Below are positions 53,030 through 59,885 of a stretch of 64,000 bases of DNA, one piece after another. The stretch's first letter is position 1. Every line of letters begins with the position of its first letter. The DNA is taken from NCBI GenBank assembly GCA_002436025.1, contig DIXM01000011.1, forward strand, positions 62,001-126,000, written 5' to 3'. The position numbers were made by a program, and so were the translations under genes. The notes under the pieces were generated by a model. That model was not told where the DNA came from. It searched no databases and saw only the letters and a program-made list of their open reading frames with translations. This DNA is from a candidate division Hyd24-12 bacterium UBA6080 (GTDB taxonomy: Bacteria; Fermentibacterota; Fermentibacteria; Fermentibacterales; JCC-6).

Positions 53030-53385
53030 GAAGCCATTGAGCAGGAAATCAGGGAATCAAGGAAAGCACACCCCCGATGATGAGAATTGTCGTTGATACC
53101 GATGTACTGGTGTCAGGGTTGTTGACCCCGTTCGGCATTTGTGCTGATCTGGTAAGGCTTTTACATCCGATGAGGTAATCCTCTGCGTCGATTCCCGGAT
53201 CCTGCTTGAGTATGAGGAAGTGCTCGGAAGAGAACACTTCCGTCTGGATCCCAAGCTTGTGGCGATATTAATTGAGTACATCCGAAGACGCTGGAGTTGC
53301 ATAAATGCATGCCCCTGAACAAGCCGCTGCCTGATCCGGATTACAGCTGCTTCCTTGAGGTTGACGCAACTGCCACACAAACTTA
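53030..53385 (+). pseudogene. Degenerate copy of a Phd antitoxin tail and PIN-domain toxin
   Basis: From 53030 the DNA closely follows the intact pair at 58897-59250: the last codons of the antitoxin, then MRIVVDTDVLVSGLLTPFGICADLVRLL. A T is missing from a T5 run near 53160 relative to the intact gene, so the toxin frame is broken after about 30 residues, and the sequence diverges beyond 53280. Only the last part of the antitoxin is left; the IS3 remnant and unrelated DNA replace the rest. It is clearly non-functional. Confidence 0.85.
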
Positions 53386-53441
53386 TCTAAAACCCATGTT
53401 TTCGGTTCCATTAATTGCGATTTTTGCGGAAGGGGCAGGCA

Positions 53442-54959
53442 ATGAAGGTTCGCTTGGTGTTTCTTCTTTCAGTGTTCGCTTCGTCAGCATTCTCCAATGC
53501 AAATCAATCCCTGGCAATGGTATTGAATCCCGACGGAGCTGTCATGAAGGGGGTTTCGGGCAGTTTCGATCCTTCCGGGTTCCACTTGGTCTGCGGTCCA
53601 GGGGGGGAGCCGTTCTTTCTTTCGGATGATACATTCTGCAGTGAGCCCATCAATCCTCCGGGTGAACAGGGTTCCGATGGCTCCTGGTCTGCTTTGGGGA
53701 GTGGTGTGAACAACTGGGTCTATTCCATCGCAGGCAGCGGTTCAAGCGTTTACGCGGGGGGCTATCTAACCGAGGCCGGTGGGAACCCGGCTAACCACAT
53801 CGCCCGTTGGAACGGCAGTTCCTGGTCGGCGTTGGGAAGTGGTGTCAACGGCGCGGTCTATGCCATTGCCATCAGCGGATCGAATATCTATGTGGGCGGC
53901 GATTTCACCCAGGCCGGTGGAATTCTCGCCACCTTCATTGCCCGATGGGACGGCACCTCCTGGTCAGCCCTCGGAGACGGTGTGAACACCCCTGTCGGTG
54001 CCATCGCAGTAAGCGGTTCGGATGTTTATGTGGGCGGCGATTTCAGCCAGGCTGGCGGCGTTTCGGTCGCCCGCATTGCAAAATGGGATGAAATCAATGA
54101 TACATGGTCAGCCCTGGGAAGCGGTTTGAACGGCGCTGTTCATGCCATCGCCATCAGCGGATCGAATGTTTACGTGGGTGGCTATTTCACCCAGGCCGGT
54201 GGGAACCCTGCCAACTACATCGCCCGTTGGAACGGCAGTTCGTGGTCCACCTTGGGAAGCGGGGTGAGCAGCACTGTCTATGCCCTCGCTGTGAGTGGTT
54301 CTGATGTGTACTCCGGAGGAGGGTTCACCCAGGCCGGTGGGAATCCTGCCAACCACATCGCCCTTTGGAACGGCAGCTCATGGTCGGCGTTGGGAAGTGG
54401 TTTGAACAGCTATGCTGTATCAATCGCGGTCAACGGCTCAAATGTTTATGCGGGAGGCCTGTTCACCCAGGCCGGTGGGAATCCGGCCAACCACATTGCC
54501 CTTTGGAACGGCAGTTCATGGTCGGAACTGGGGAGCGGCGTGAACAACAACGTCAATTCAATTGCGGTATCAGGCTCAGATGTGTACATGGGAGGCCTTT
54601 TCACCAATGCCGGCGGGAACCCTGCCAACTACGTTGCATGCTGGGACGAGCTGGGGACGTTGATTGAACCACACCCCGAAGAACTGCCTCCGGCACTGCA
54701 GGCCTCCCCGAACCCCATGATGTCCGGTACGAACCTTTCGTTCATGAGCATCGGAGCCTCCCCGCTTACCCTCAATGTCTACGACAACACAGGACGCCTT
54801 GTGAGAACGCAGGAACTGGGAACCCTGCCGGCCGGTTCCCATTCCCATTACTGGGACGGCCGTGATGAAAGCGGTTCGGCCCTTGCATCGGGAGTGTACT
54901 TCGTGAGGCTTTCCAGCACTGAACTCGAAGCTTCCACTCGCGTGGTTCTGATAAAATAG
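53442..54959 (+). CDS. Secreted seven-bladed beta-propeller protein with sorting tail (propeller A)
   Basis: A signal peptide (MKVRLVFLLSVFASSAFS) is followed by seven repeats of about 46 residues, each close to ALGSGVNGAVYAIAISGSN, then xVGGDFTQAGG, then IARWDGTSWS. The count suits a complete seven-bladed propeller. The last 75 residues form a FlgD-Ig/type IX-like sorting module (SPNPMMSGTNLSF, YWDGRDESG, GVYFVRLSS). AAGGGG lies upstream of the ATG at 53442. Ligand and role are unknown; surface attachment is likely. Its paralogues lie at 55486 and 59886. Confidence 0.85.
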   Translation: MKVRLVFLLSVFASSAFSNANQSLAMVLNPDGAVMKGVSGSFDPSGFHLVCGPGGEPFFLSDDTFCSEPINPPGEQGSDGSWSALGSGVNNWVYSIAGSGSSVYAGGYLTEAGGNPANHIARWNGSSWSALGSGVNGAVYAIAISGSNIYVGGDFTQAGGILATFIARWDGTSWSALGDGVNTPVGAIAVSGSDVYVGGDFSQAGGVSVARIAKWDEINDTWSALGSGLNGAVHAIAISGSNVYVGGYFTQAGGNPANYIARWNGSSWSTLGSGVSSTVYALAVSGSDVYSGGGFTQAGGNPANHIALWNGSSWSALGSGLNSYAVSIAVNGSNVYAGGLFTQAGGNPANHIALWNGSSWSELGSGVNNNVNSIAVSGSDVYMGGLFTNAGGNPANYVACWDELGTLIEPHPEELPPALQASPNPMMSGTNLSFMSIGASPLTLNVYDNTGRLVRTQELGTLPAGSHSHYWDGRDESGSALASGVYFVRLSSTELEASTRVVLIK

Positions 54960-54978
54960 AACGACCCATGAACGAAGG

Positions 54979-55004
54979 AAGGGGAGTCGAAAGGCTCCCC
55001 TTCT
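54979..55004 (+). terminator. Rho-independent terminator after propeller A
   Basis: AAGGGGAG and CTCCCCTT form an 8-bp stem around a short loop, followed by a pyrimidine-rich CTCTGTTTT. The same hairpin occurs after propellers B and C. Confidence 0.72.
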
Positions 55005-55047
55005 CTGTTTTGCGTTCGAATGGGGTTTTTGGTACGCCAAAGCGCGG

Positions 55048-55365
55048 ATGGCTCGAACCAGATCCGGGGCCATTTTCTCCCTCACAACCTTCCGTCCAGA
55101 CATTCCCAAACCCCGCAGAAGCACCTACCGTAACCCACTCATCTTCGCCCGGGAACTCCAGGCCGAGATGATCTGCCACAAACTCACAAGGGTTCAGCTC
55201 GGGCAAATGCACGGAGTCACCTCTGACCGGATCACCCAGTGGCTCTGTTTGCTGAAACTGCCAGAGGAAAAGCAACGGGAGATCGAAGCCCTGGGTGACC
55301 ACTGGGACCGGCGGTTGGTGACGGAGAAGTCCTTGAGGAGCTCTCAGAAACATCGCTTCAGATAA
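55048..55365 (+). CDS. Small HTH protein, copy 1
   Basis: A 105-residue basic protein. The core (NPLIFARELQAEMICHKLTRVQLGQMHGVTSDRITQWLCLLKLPEEKQREIEALGDHWDRRLV) is a helix-turn-helix resembling the ParB/KorB-type or phage-associated domain, with a recognition helix near GVTSDRITQWL. It is paralogous to three other genes in this window. The same frame upstream of the ATG also encodes a conserved FEWGFWYAKAR, so the true start is uncertain. It follows propeller A. Confidence 0.65.
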   Translation: MARTRSGAIFSLTTFRPDIPKPRRSTYRNPLIFARELQAEMICHKLTRVQLGQMHGVTSDRITQWLCLLKLPEEKQREIEALGDHWDRRLVTEKSLRSSQKHRFR

Positions 55366-55485
55366 AAGGGCAATCCCACTCCTAACGAAAGCTGACAACC
55401 TGTCCGTTGACATAGAAGCATCTGCACGCTATTTGATTGCAGGAAAGAACATACTGGGTAGCGAATCGACTCTGAGGGGGTTGAC

Positions 55486-56751
55486 ATGAGAACGGCTCTT
55501 GCGGTGATGCTGGTCGTACTTGCCACTATGGCGGTCGCTGAAACCATCCCATCTCTTGCAACCGTTCTGTCACCGGACGGAAGGATCATGGAGGCGGTGT
55601 CGGGGAGTTTTAATCCCTCCGGGTTCCACATGACCTACGGTTCTGATGGGGAGCCGATCTTTGTGGAGGAGGGTTCCTCACTATGGGAAGTTGTTCCTTT
55701 CCATGAGGGACAGGATGACGAAGGCACCTGGTACGCGCTTGGAAGTGGTGTGAACGGCATGGTCTTTGCCATCGATGTAAGCGATACAGGTGTGTTGTAT
55801 GCGGGGGGCTTCTTCACCCAGGCCGGAGGCATTTCCGCCAACCGTATCGCCTGTTGGGACGGCACTTCCTGGCATGCGCTGGGAAGCGGTGTGAACAACA
55901 CTGTCCATGCCATCGCAACAAGCGGTTCGGATGTGTTTGTGGGGGGTCAATTCACCGAGGCCGGGGGCAACCCCGCCGCCAGCCGCATCGCCAGTTGGGA
56001 CGGCAGTTCCTGGCACGCACTGGGAGGTTCGCTGAATAATCCGGTCGCAGCCATCGCTGTCAGTGGCTCGGATGTTTATGTGGGCGGTTACTTCTTCCAA
56101 GCCGGGGGCAGCCCCGCCAACTACATCGCTTGTTGGGACGGTAGTTCCTGGCACGCACTGGGAAGTAGCGTGAACAGCTATGTCACTGCCATAGCAGTAA
56201 GCGGTTCGGATGTGTATGTGGGGGGGAAGTTCACCCAGGCCGGGGGCAACCCCGCCAACTACATCTCCCGTTGGGACGGCACTTCCTGGCATACGCTGGG
56301 AAGTGGTGTAGGAGGTGGTTCACTCACAAGTGTCAGTACCCTCGCCATAAGCTGCTCTGATGTGTTTGCCGGGGGTGATTTCACCCAGGCTGGCGGCAAC
56401 CCCGCCAACAACATCGCCTGTTGGGTACCTGAGCCAACCGGAACCGAACCACCCATGGCTGAGGTGTTTCCTAGCGGCAGGTCTTTGCTCCAGGCTTCAC
56501 CCAACCCCCTGACTGACGGAACGAACCTCTCCTTCCAGAGCATCAGCGCTTCCCCGCTGACCCTTTTCATCTACGACACCACAGGGCGGCTGGTAAGAAC
56601 ACAGGACCTGGGAACCCTTCCAGACGGTTCCCACTCCCACTATTGGGACGGCAATGATGGAAACGGTTCTTCCCTGGCATCGGGAGTGTACTTCGTGAGG
56701 CTTTCCAGCACCGAACAGCAAGCTTCCACGCGGGTGGTGCTGATAAGGTAG
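55486..56751 (+). CDS. Secreted five-repeat propeller-type protein with sorting tail (propeller B)
   Basis: Signal peptide (MRTALAVMLVVLATMAVAE), a conserved pre-repeat region (PSLATVLSPDGRIMEAVSGSFNPSGFHMTYGSDGEPIFV) shared with the other two paralogues, five repeats of about 46 residues (ALGSGVNNTVHAIATSGSD type) and the same C-terminal sorting module (GVYFVRLSSTEQQASTRVVLIR). Five blades is fewer than usual, so the fold may need pairing with another protein, or blades have been lost. The 3' coding end is part of the 139-bp segment identical to propeller C. Confidence 0.83.
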   Translation: MRTALAVMLVVLATMAVAETIPSLATVLSPDGRIMEAVSGSFNPSGFHMTYGSDGEPIFVEEGSSLWEVVPFHEGQDDEGTWYALGSGVNGMVFAIDVSDTGVLYAGGFFTQAGGISANRIACWDGTSWHALGSGVNNTVHAIATSGSDVFVGGQFTEAGGNPAASRIASWDGSSWHALGGSLNNPVAAIAVSGSDVYVGGYFFQAGGSPANYIACWDGSSWHALGSSVNSYVTAIAVSGSDVYVGGKFTQAGGNPANYISRWDGTSWHTLGSGVGGGSLTSVSTLAISCSDVFAGGDFTQAGGNPANNIACWVPEPTGTEPPMAEVFPSGRSLLQASPNPLTDGTNLSFQSISASPLTLFIYDTTGRLVRTQDLGTLPDGSHSHYWDGNDGNGSSLASGVYFVRLSSTEQQASTRVVLIR

Positions 56752-56770
56752 AGCGACCCATGAACGAATG

Positions 56771-56796
56771 AAGGGGAGTATGAGGGCTCCCCTTTT
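56771..56796 (+). terminator. Rho-independent terminator after propeller B
   Basis: AAGGGGAG (56771-56778) and CTCCCCTT (56787-56794) pair around an 8-base loop, followed by TTCT. The hairpin lies inside the segment identical to the propeller C downstream region. Confidence 0.75.
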
Positions 56797-56839
56797 CTAC
56801 TTCGGGTTCGAATGGGATGTCTGGTACGCCAAACCGCGG

Positions 56840-57142
56840 ATGACTCGAACCAGATCCGGGGCCATTTTCTCCCTGAAAACCTTCCGTCCGGACATACCCA
56901 AACCACGCAGAGGTCCCTTCAGGAATCCTCTCATACTCGCCCGGGAACTCCAGGTTGAGATGCTCAGGTACAACCTCACCCGGGTTCAGCTCGGGCAAAG
57001 GCACGGAGTCACTTCTGGCCGGATCACCCAGTGGCTTCACCTTCTGATACTTCACGAAGAAAAACAGAGGGAGATAGAAGCTCTGGGAGACCACTGGGAC
57101 AGACAGGTGGTGACCGAGAGGGGACTGAGGAGACAACAGTAA
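56840..57142 (+). CDS. Small HTH protein, copy 2
   Basis: A 100-residue paralogue of copy 1 (TRTRSGAIFSLKTFRPDIPKPRRGPF then NPLILARELQVEMLRYNLTRVQLGQ with a GVTSGRITQW recognition helix). A start at 56768 is open but would place the codon inside the terminator; the ATG at 56840 is preferred. The upstream frame encodes FEWDVWYAKPR. Like copy 1 it lacks a good Shine-Dalgarno. A DNA-binding role is likely; its partner element is unknown. Confidence 0.62.
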   Translation: MTRTRSGAIFSLKTFRPDIPKPRRGPFRNPLILARELQVEMLRYNLTRVQLGQRHGVTSGRITQWLHLLILHEEKQREIEALGDHWDRQVVTERGLRRQQ

Positions 57143-57300
57143 TGCCCTCAGACAGGGAAATGTGTCTAATCTGTAGTCGTTGTTGAACACAAGCACCAAC
57201 GACCAGTCTTCCCGGGGCAGCAATGCGAAATGCCCCCATGTTCACTGTTAGAACCGAACCCTCGAGGGATTCATGGGTTATGGTTGTAACGGAGGATGCG

Positions 57301-58074
57301 ATGGAAAGAACAATTGAAAGGGATCTGGTTAAGTCCGCTCAGGATGGTGACCTCAGTGCCTTCGGAGCACTTGTGGGAAGTTGCAGAGAGGGAATCCTTA
57401 TCGAACTCACCAATCTTCTGGGGAGCCATGACGAGGCCGAGGACGTTTCCCAGGAAGCATTTCTGAGGGCTTTCATTAAGATCTCAACCCTCAGGGAGCC
57501 CAGCAACTTCGGTGGCTGGGTCAGGCAGATCGCAAGGAACATCGCACGGAACAGAATCGCAAGGTGCAAGGTTTTCCTTCCCCTGGAAGATTACAACACA
57601 GGGTTTGCGGAAGAGACCACCCATGCAGGAGACAAGGATTTCGACCTTGGAGAGGTTCCCGCAATCGCAGCCCTCTCCAGACTCTCCTCCCGATTGAGGG
57701 AGACAGCCAGATTGGCGTACCTCATCGACATGCCTCAGCAGCAGGTTGCCGATCGACTTGGTGTTCCGCTGGGAACTGTCAAGAGAAGGCTCTGGGAAGG
57801 TCGTGAAAAAATGAAAAAGGAGGTTCTTGGAATGTCGCGTATCGGAAGACAACCTGAAGCGCTTGAAGTTGCACCGAAGATTGGTGTGCGTGATCTGCCC
57901 GGCGGGAAGATGCGGGTCACGACCCTGGGGCCGGGACTCTACTTTGGCTCGATATTGGAAGAAGGTCGTTCGGAGGTCTGTGACTTCTTCGACTATCCCG
58001 GTGGAATTCTCACCCAGTCGGTCCAGACACAGGCTGTTCGAAAAGTGGAAACCCCCGGCGGAGAATGCTTCTAA
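57301..58074 (+). CDS. ECF-type RNA polymerase sigma factor with extended C-terminus
   Basis: A region 2 motif (AFGALVGSCREGILIELTNLLGSHDEAEDVSQEAFLRAFIKISTLREPSNFGGWVRQIARN) in the first 90 residues and a region 4 helix-turn-helix (LRETARLAYLIDMPQQQVADRLGVPLGTVKRRLWEGREKM) near 145 define an ECF sigma factor. A further 70 residues follow region 4, unlike minimal ECF proteins, and may be a sensory extension. No anti-sigma gene is seen. GGAGG lies six bases before the ATG at 57301; earlier ATGs at 57223 and 57238 are rejected. The stop abuts the next gene in the same frame. Confidence 0.85.
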   Translation: MERTIERDLVKSAQDGDLSAFGALVGSCREGILIELTNLLGSHDEAEDVSQEAFLRAFIKISTLREPSNFGGWVRQIARNIARNRIARCKVFLPLEDYNTGFAEETTHAGDKDFDLGEVPAIAALSRLSSRLRETARLAYLIDMPQQQVADRLGVPLGTVKRRLWEGREKMKKEVLGMSRIGRQPEALEVAPKIGVRDLPGGKMRVTTLGPGLYFGSILEEGRSEVCDFFDYPGGILTQSVQTQAVRKVETPGGECF

Positions 58075-58518
58075 ATGCTTCTGGAACATACGGACTGCGA
58101 ACCCCCCATGCCCAATCACCTTGACTATTTCCGCAGGACGGAGAAGGGATTTCTATGGATCATGAGGGTGACAGCCGACGGGCAGTACCCGGCCGTGAGG
58201 TTCTTGGGCGGTGAAGAACTCTTTCCCCTCTGCTATTCCAGCGGTGAGCATCGCAACTGTTCGGCGAAGGCTGTCACTCTCAGGATTGGTGACAGGGATC
58301 TCGGGCGCTGTCTGTCGGTGTTCTGGGGATGGGAAAGCGGAACACCGGCGGAGAGCTTCTACACTGAGGAGGGACAGCAGGTCCTTCATCGAAGGTATGT
58401 CGGCCCGGAAGCCCGGATTTCTCAGAACTACAGCTTTGACAAGCTGCGGGAGGAGGAGAGAAGGGCCTTCAGGGGAACCGAGTACCGACTCTGGTACGAT
58501 ACGGTGATCAGGGAGTAG
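58075..58518 (+). CDS. Protein of unknown function coupled to the sigma factor
   Basis: The ATG at 58075 follows the TAA of the sigma gene with no gap and in the same frame. The 147-residue product (LDYFRRTEKGFLWIMRVTADGQYPAVRFLGGEELFPLCYSS, then CLSVFWGWESGTPAESFYTEEG) has a balanced composition typical of a folded domain but no motif I can assign. Translation probably re-initiates after the sigma stop. It could be the far end of a once-fused sigma protein, or a cognate regulator. An internal start at 58108 is possible. Confidence 0.6.
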   Translation: MLLEHTDCEPPMPNHLDYFRRTEKGFLWIMRVTADGQYPAVRFLGGEELFPLCYSSGEHRNCSAKAVTLRIGDRDLGRCLSVFWGWESGTPAESFYTEEGQQVLHRRYVGPEARISQNYSFDKLREEERRAFRGTEYRLWYDTVIRE

Positions 58519-58603
58519 GTGAAAACTCCCTTTTCGAGCTGTTCCTGCATGCTGAAGTCAATGACGGACAGTCAGCTGCTCTCCATCAGGGGCGACACTC
58601 GCC

Positions 58604-58637
58604 TTGACAGCAAGACACATATGTGTATACAATTGTG
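58604..58637 (+). promoter_or_regulatory. Toxin-antitoxin promoter with palindromic operators
   Basis: TTGACA (58604-58609) and TACAAT (58628-58633) are 18 bp apart; TATACA at 58626 gives 16. Between them lies a perfect palindrome ACACATATGTGT (58615-58626), and a second, ACAATTGT (58630-58637), spans the -10. These suit antitoxin autorepression. Confidence 0.65.
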
Positions 58638-58655
58638 CTACGATGGAGGTGACAA

Positions 58656-58943
58656 ATGAGATTCATAAGCGTTCGGGATCTGCGGGGAAACTCGGCTGCC
58701 ATATGGCGTAACCTTCCCGATGAGGGTGAGATGGTGATCACAAGCAACGGACGTCCGGTTGCCCTGCTTGCAGCGGTGGATGAAAGTGACGTTGAGGAAT
58801 CCCTTGCAGCCTTCAGACGGGCAAGGGCGGAACGGGCGATAGCCGACCTTCAGAGGGCTTCAATTGCCCAGGGTACAGATACACTGTCCATGGAAGCCAT
58901 TGACCAGGAAATCAGGGAATCAAGGAAAGCACGCCCTCGATGA
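58656..58943 (+). CDS. Phd/YefM-family antitoxin
   Basis: The 95-residue protein starts with FISVRDLRGNSAAIWRNLPDEGEMVITSNGRPVALLAAVD, the usual Phd/YefM DNA-binding fold, and ends in a basic helical tail that would cover the toxin. GGAGG precedes the ATG by six bases. It overlaps the PIN toxin by four bases (ATGA), the normal toxin-antitoxin arrangement. A degenerate copy of its last codons exists at 53030, so the pair was duplicated or moved within the window. Confidence 0.88.
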   Translation: MRFISVRDLRGNSAAIWRNLPDEGEMVITSNGRPVALLAAVDESDVEESLAAFRRARAERAIADLQRASIAQGTDTLSMEAIDQEIRESRKARPR

Positions 58944-59347
58944 GAATTGTCGTTGATACCAATGTACTGGTGTCAGGGCTGTTGACCCCCTTCGGCATGT
59001 GTGCTGATCTGGTAAGGCTTTTTACATCCGATGAGGTAATCCTCTGCGTCGATTCCCGGATCCTGCTTGAGTATGAGGAAGTGCTCGGAAGAGAACGCTT
59101 CCGCCTTGATCAGAAACTGGTGACTATTCTGATGGAGTACATCAGAAGAACGGCGGAGTTTCACTCATGCAAGCCACTGAGCGAACCACTCCCCGATTCG
59201 GATGACTGCTGCTTCCTCGAGGTGGCCATCGCCGCCCATGCCGATTGCCTGATCACAGGCAACACCCGGCACTTCCCGCCCGAGCTCAGACACGGAGTCA
59301 AGGTTCTTGCACCCTCAGAGTTCCTTGAGTTGCACAAGCGTCTCTGA
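58940..59347 (+). CDS. PIN-domain ribonuclease toxin
   Basis: A 135-residue PIN domain: VVDTNVLVSGLL at the N-terminus, EYEEVL near residue 44 and DDCCFLEVAIAAHADCLITGNTRHF near 88 supply the acidic residues (D, E, D, D) that bind magnesium. Members of this group cut RNA and are held in check by the Phd-like partner encoded just upstream. Compared with the degenerate copy at 53080 all frames are intact, so this pair is probably active. Confidence 0.9.
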   Translation: MRIVVDTNVLVSGLLTPFGMCADLVRLFTSDEVILCVDSRILLEYEEVLGRERFRLDQKLVTILMEYIRRTAEFHSCKPLSEPLPDSDDCCFLEVAIAAHADCLITGNTRHFPPELRHGVKVLAPSEFLELHKRL

Positions 59348-59509
59348 CTCTCATTCAAGTTTTCTCCATTAGACTGGAATTCTGGTTTTGGCAGGGCAGG
59401 CCAATTGTGAAAGACCTGGTTCGAATGGTGTGTTTGGTACACCAACCGTGTGGCCCAACGCACCATTCTATGGTACACTAAAGAACAAGATAAGCCAATA
59501 ATCAAGCGA

Positions 59510-59749
59510 ATGTCAAAGAAGACATTCAGGAATCCCATCATCCAGGCCCGGGAAATCGCCCTTGAGATTCAACTGAAAGAACTCACCCAGGGTCAGATGG
59601 CAAGGAAGCTCGGGTGCTCCCTCTCCCGGGTCAGCCAGATGCTCCATCTCCTGAAACTCCCCGAAGAGAAGCAGCGGGAAATTGAGGCACTGGGGGATCA
59701 TTGGGACCGGCGGGTTGTGACGGAGAGGGGGTTGAGGAGGAACCGGTAG
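59510..59749 (+). CDS. Small HTH protein, copy 3
   Basis: A 79-residue helix-turn-helix protein of a second subfamily (SKKTFRNPIIQAREIALEIQ, LTQGQMARKLGCSLSRVSQM, then LLKLPEEKQREIEALGDHWD). It shares the end of copies 1 and 2 but differs at the front. The upstream frame is again open through FEWCVWYTNR and RTILWYTKEQDKPIIK, so translation may begin further up at 59450. It lies between the toxin gene and propeller C. Confidence 0.62.
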   Translation: MSKKTFRNPIIQAREIALEIQLKELTQGQMARKLGCSLSRVSQMLHLLKLPEEKQREIEALGDHWDRRVVTERGLRRNR

Positions 59750-59885
59750 TGGGATTTCAAACCGGTGAATCTGCTCTATCGGTATTGGTATGGACAAGGT
59801 GTTCATTGACGTGTTTCCTAATCATCAGTATTTACATTTAGTTGTGGTGGAGTTCGGCCAGAAGAATCTCCCTGAAGGGGGACAC

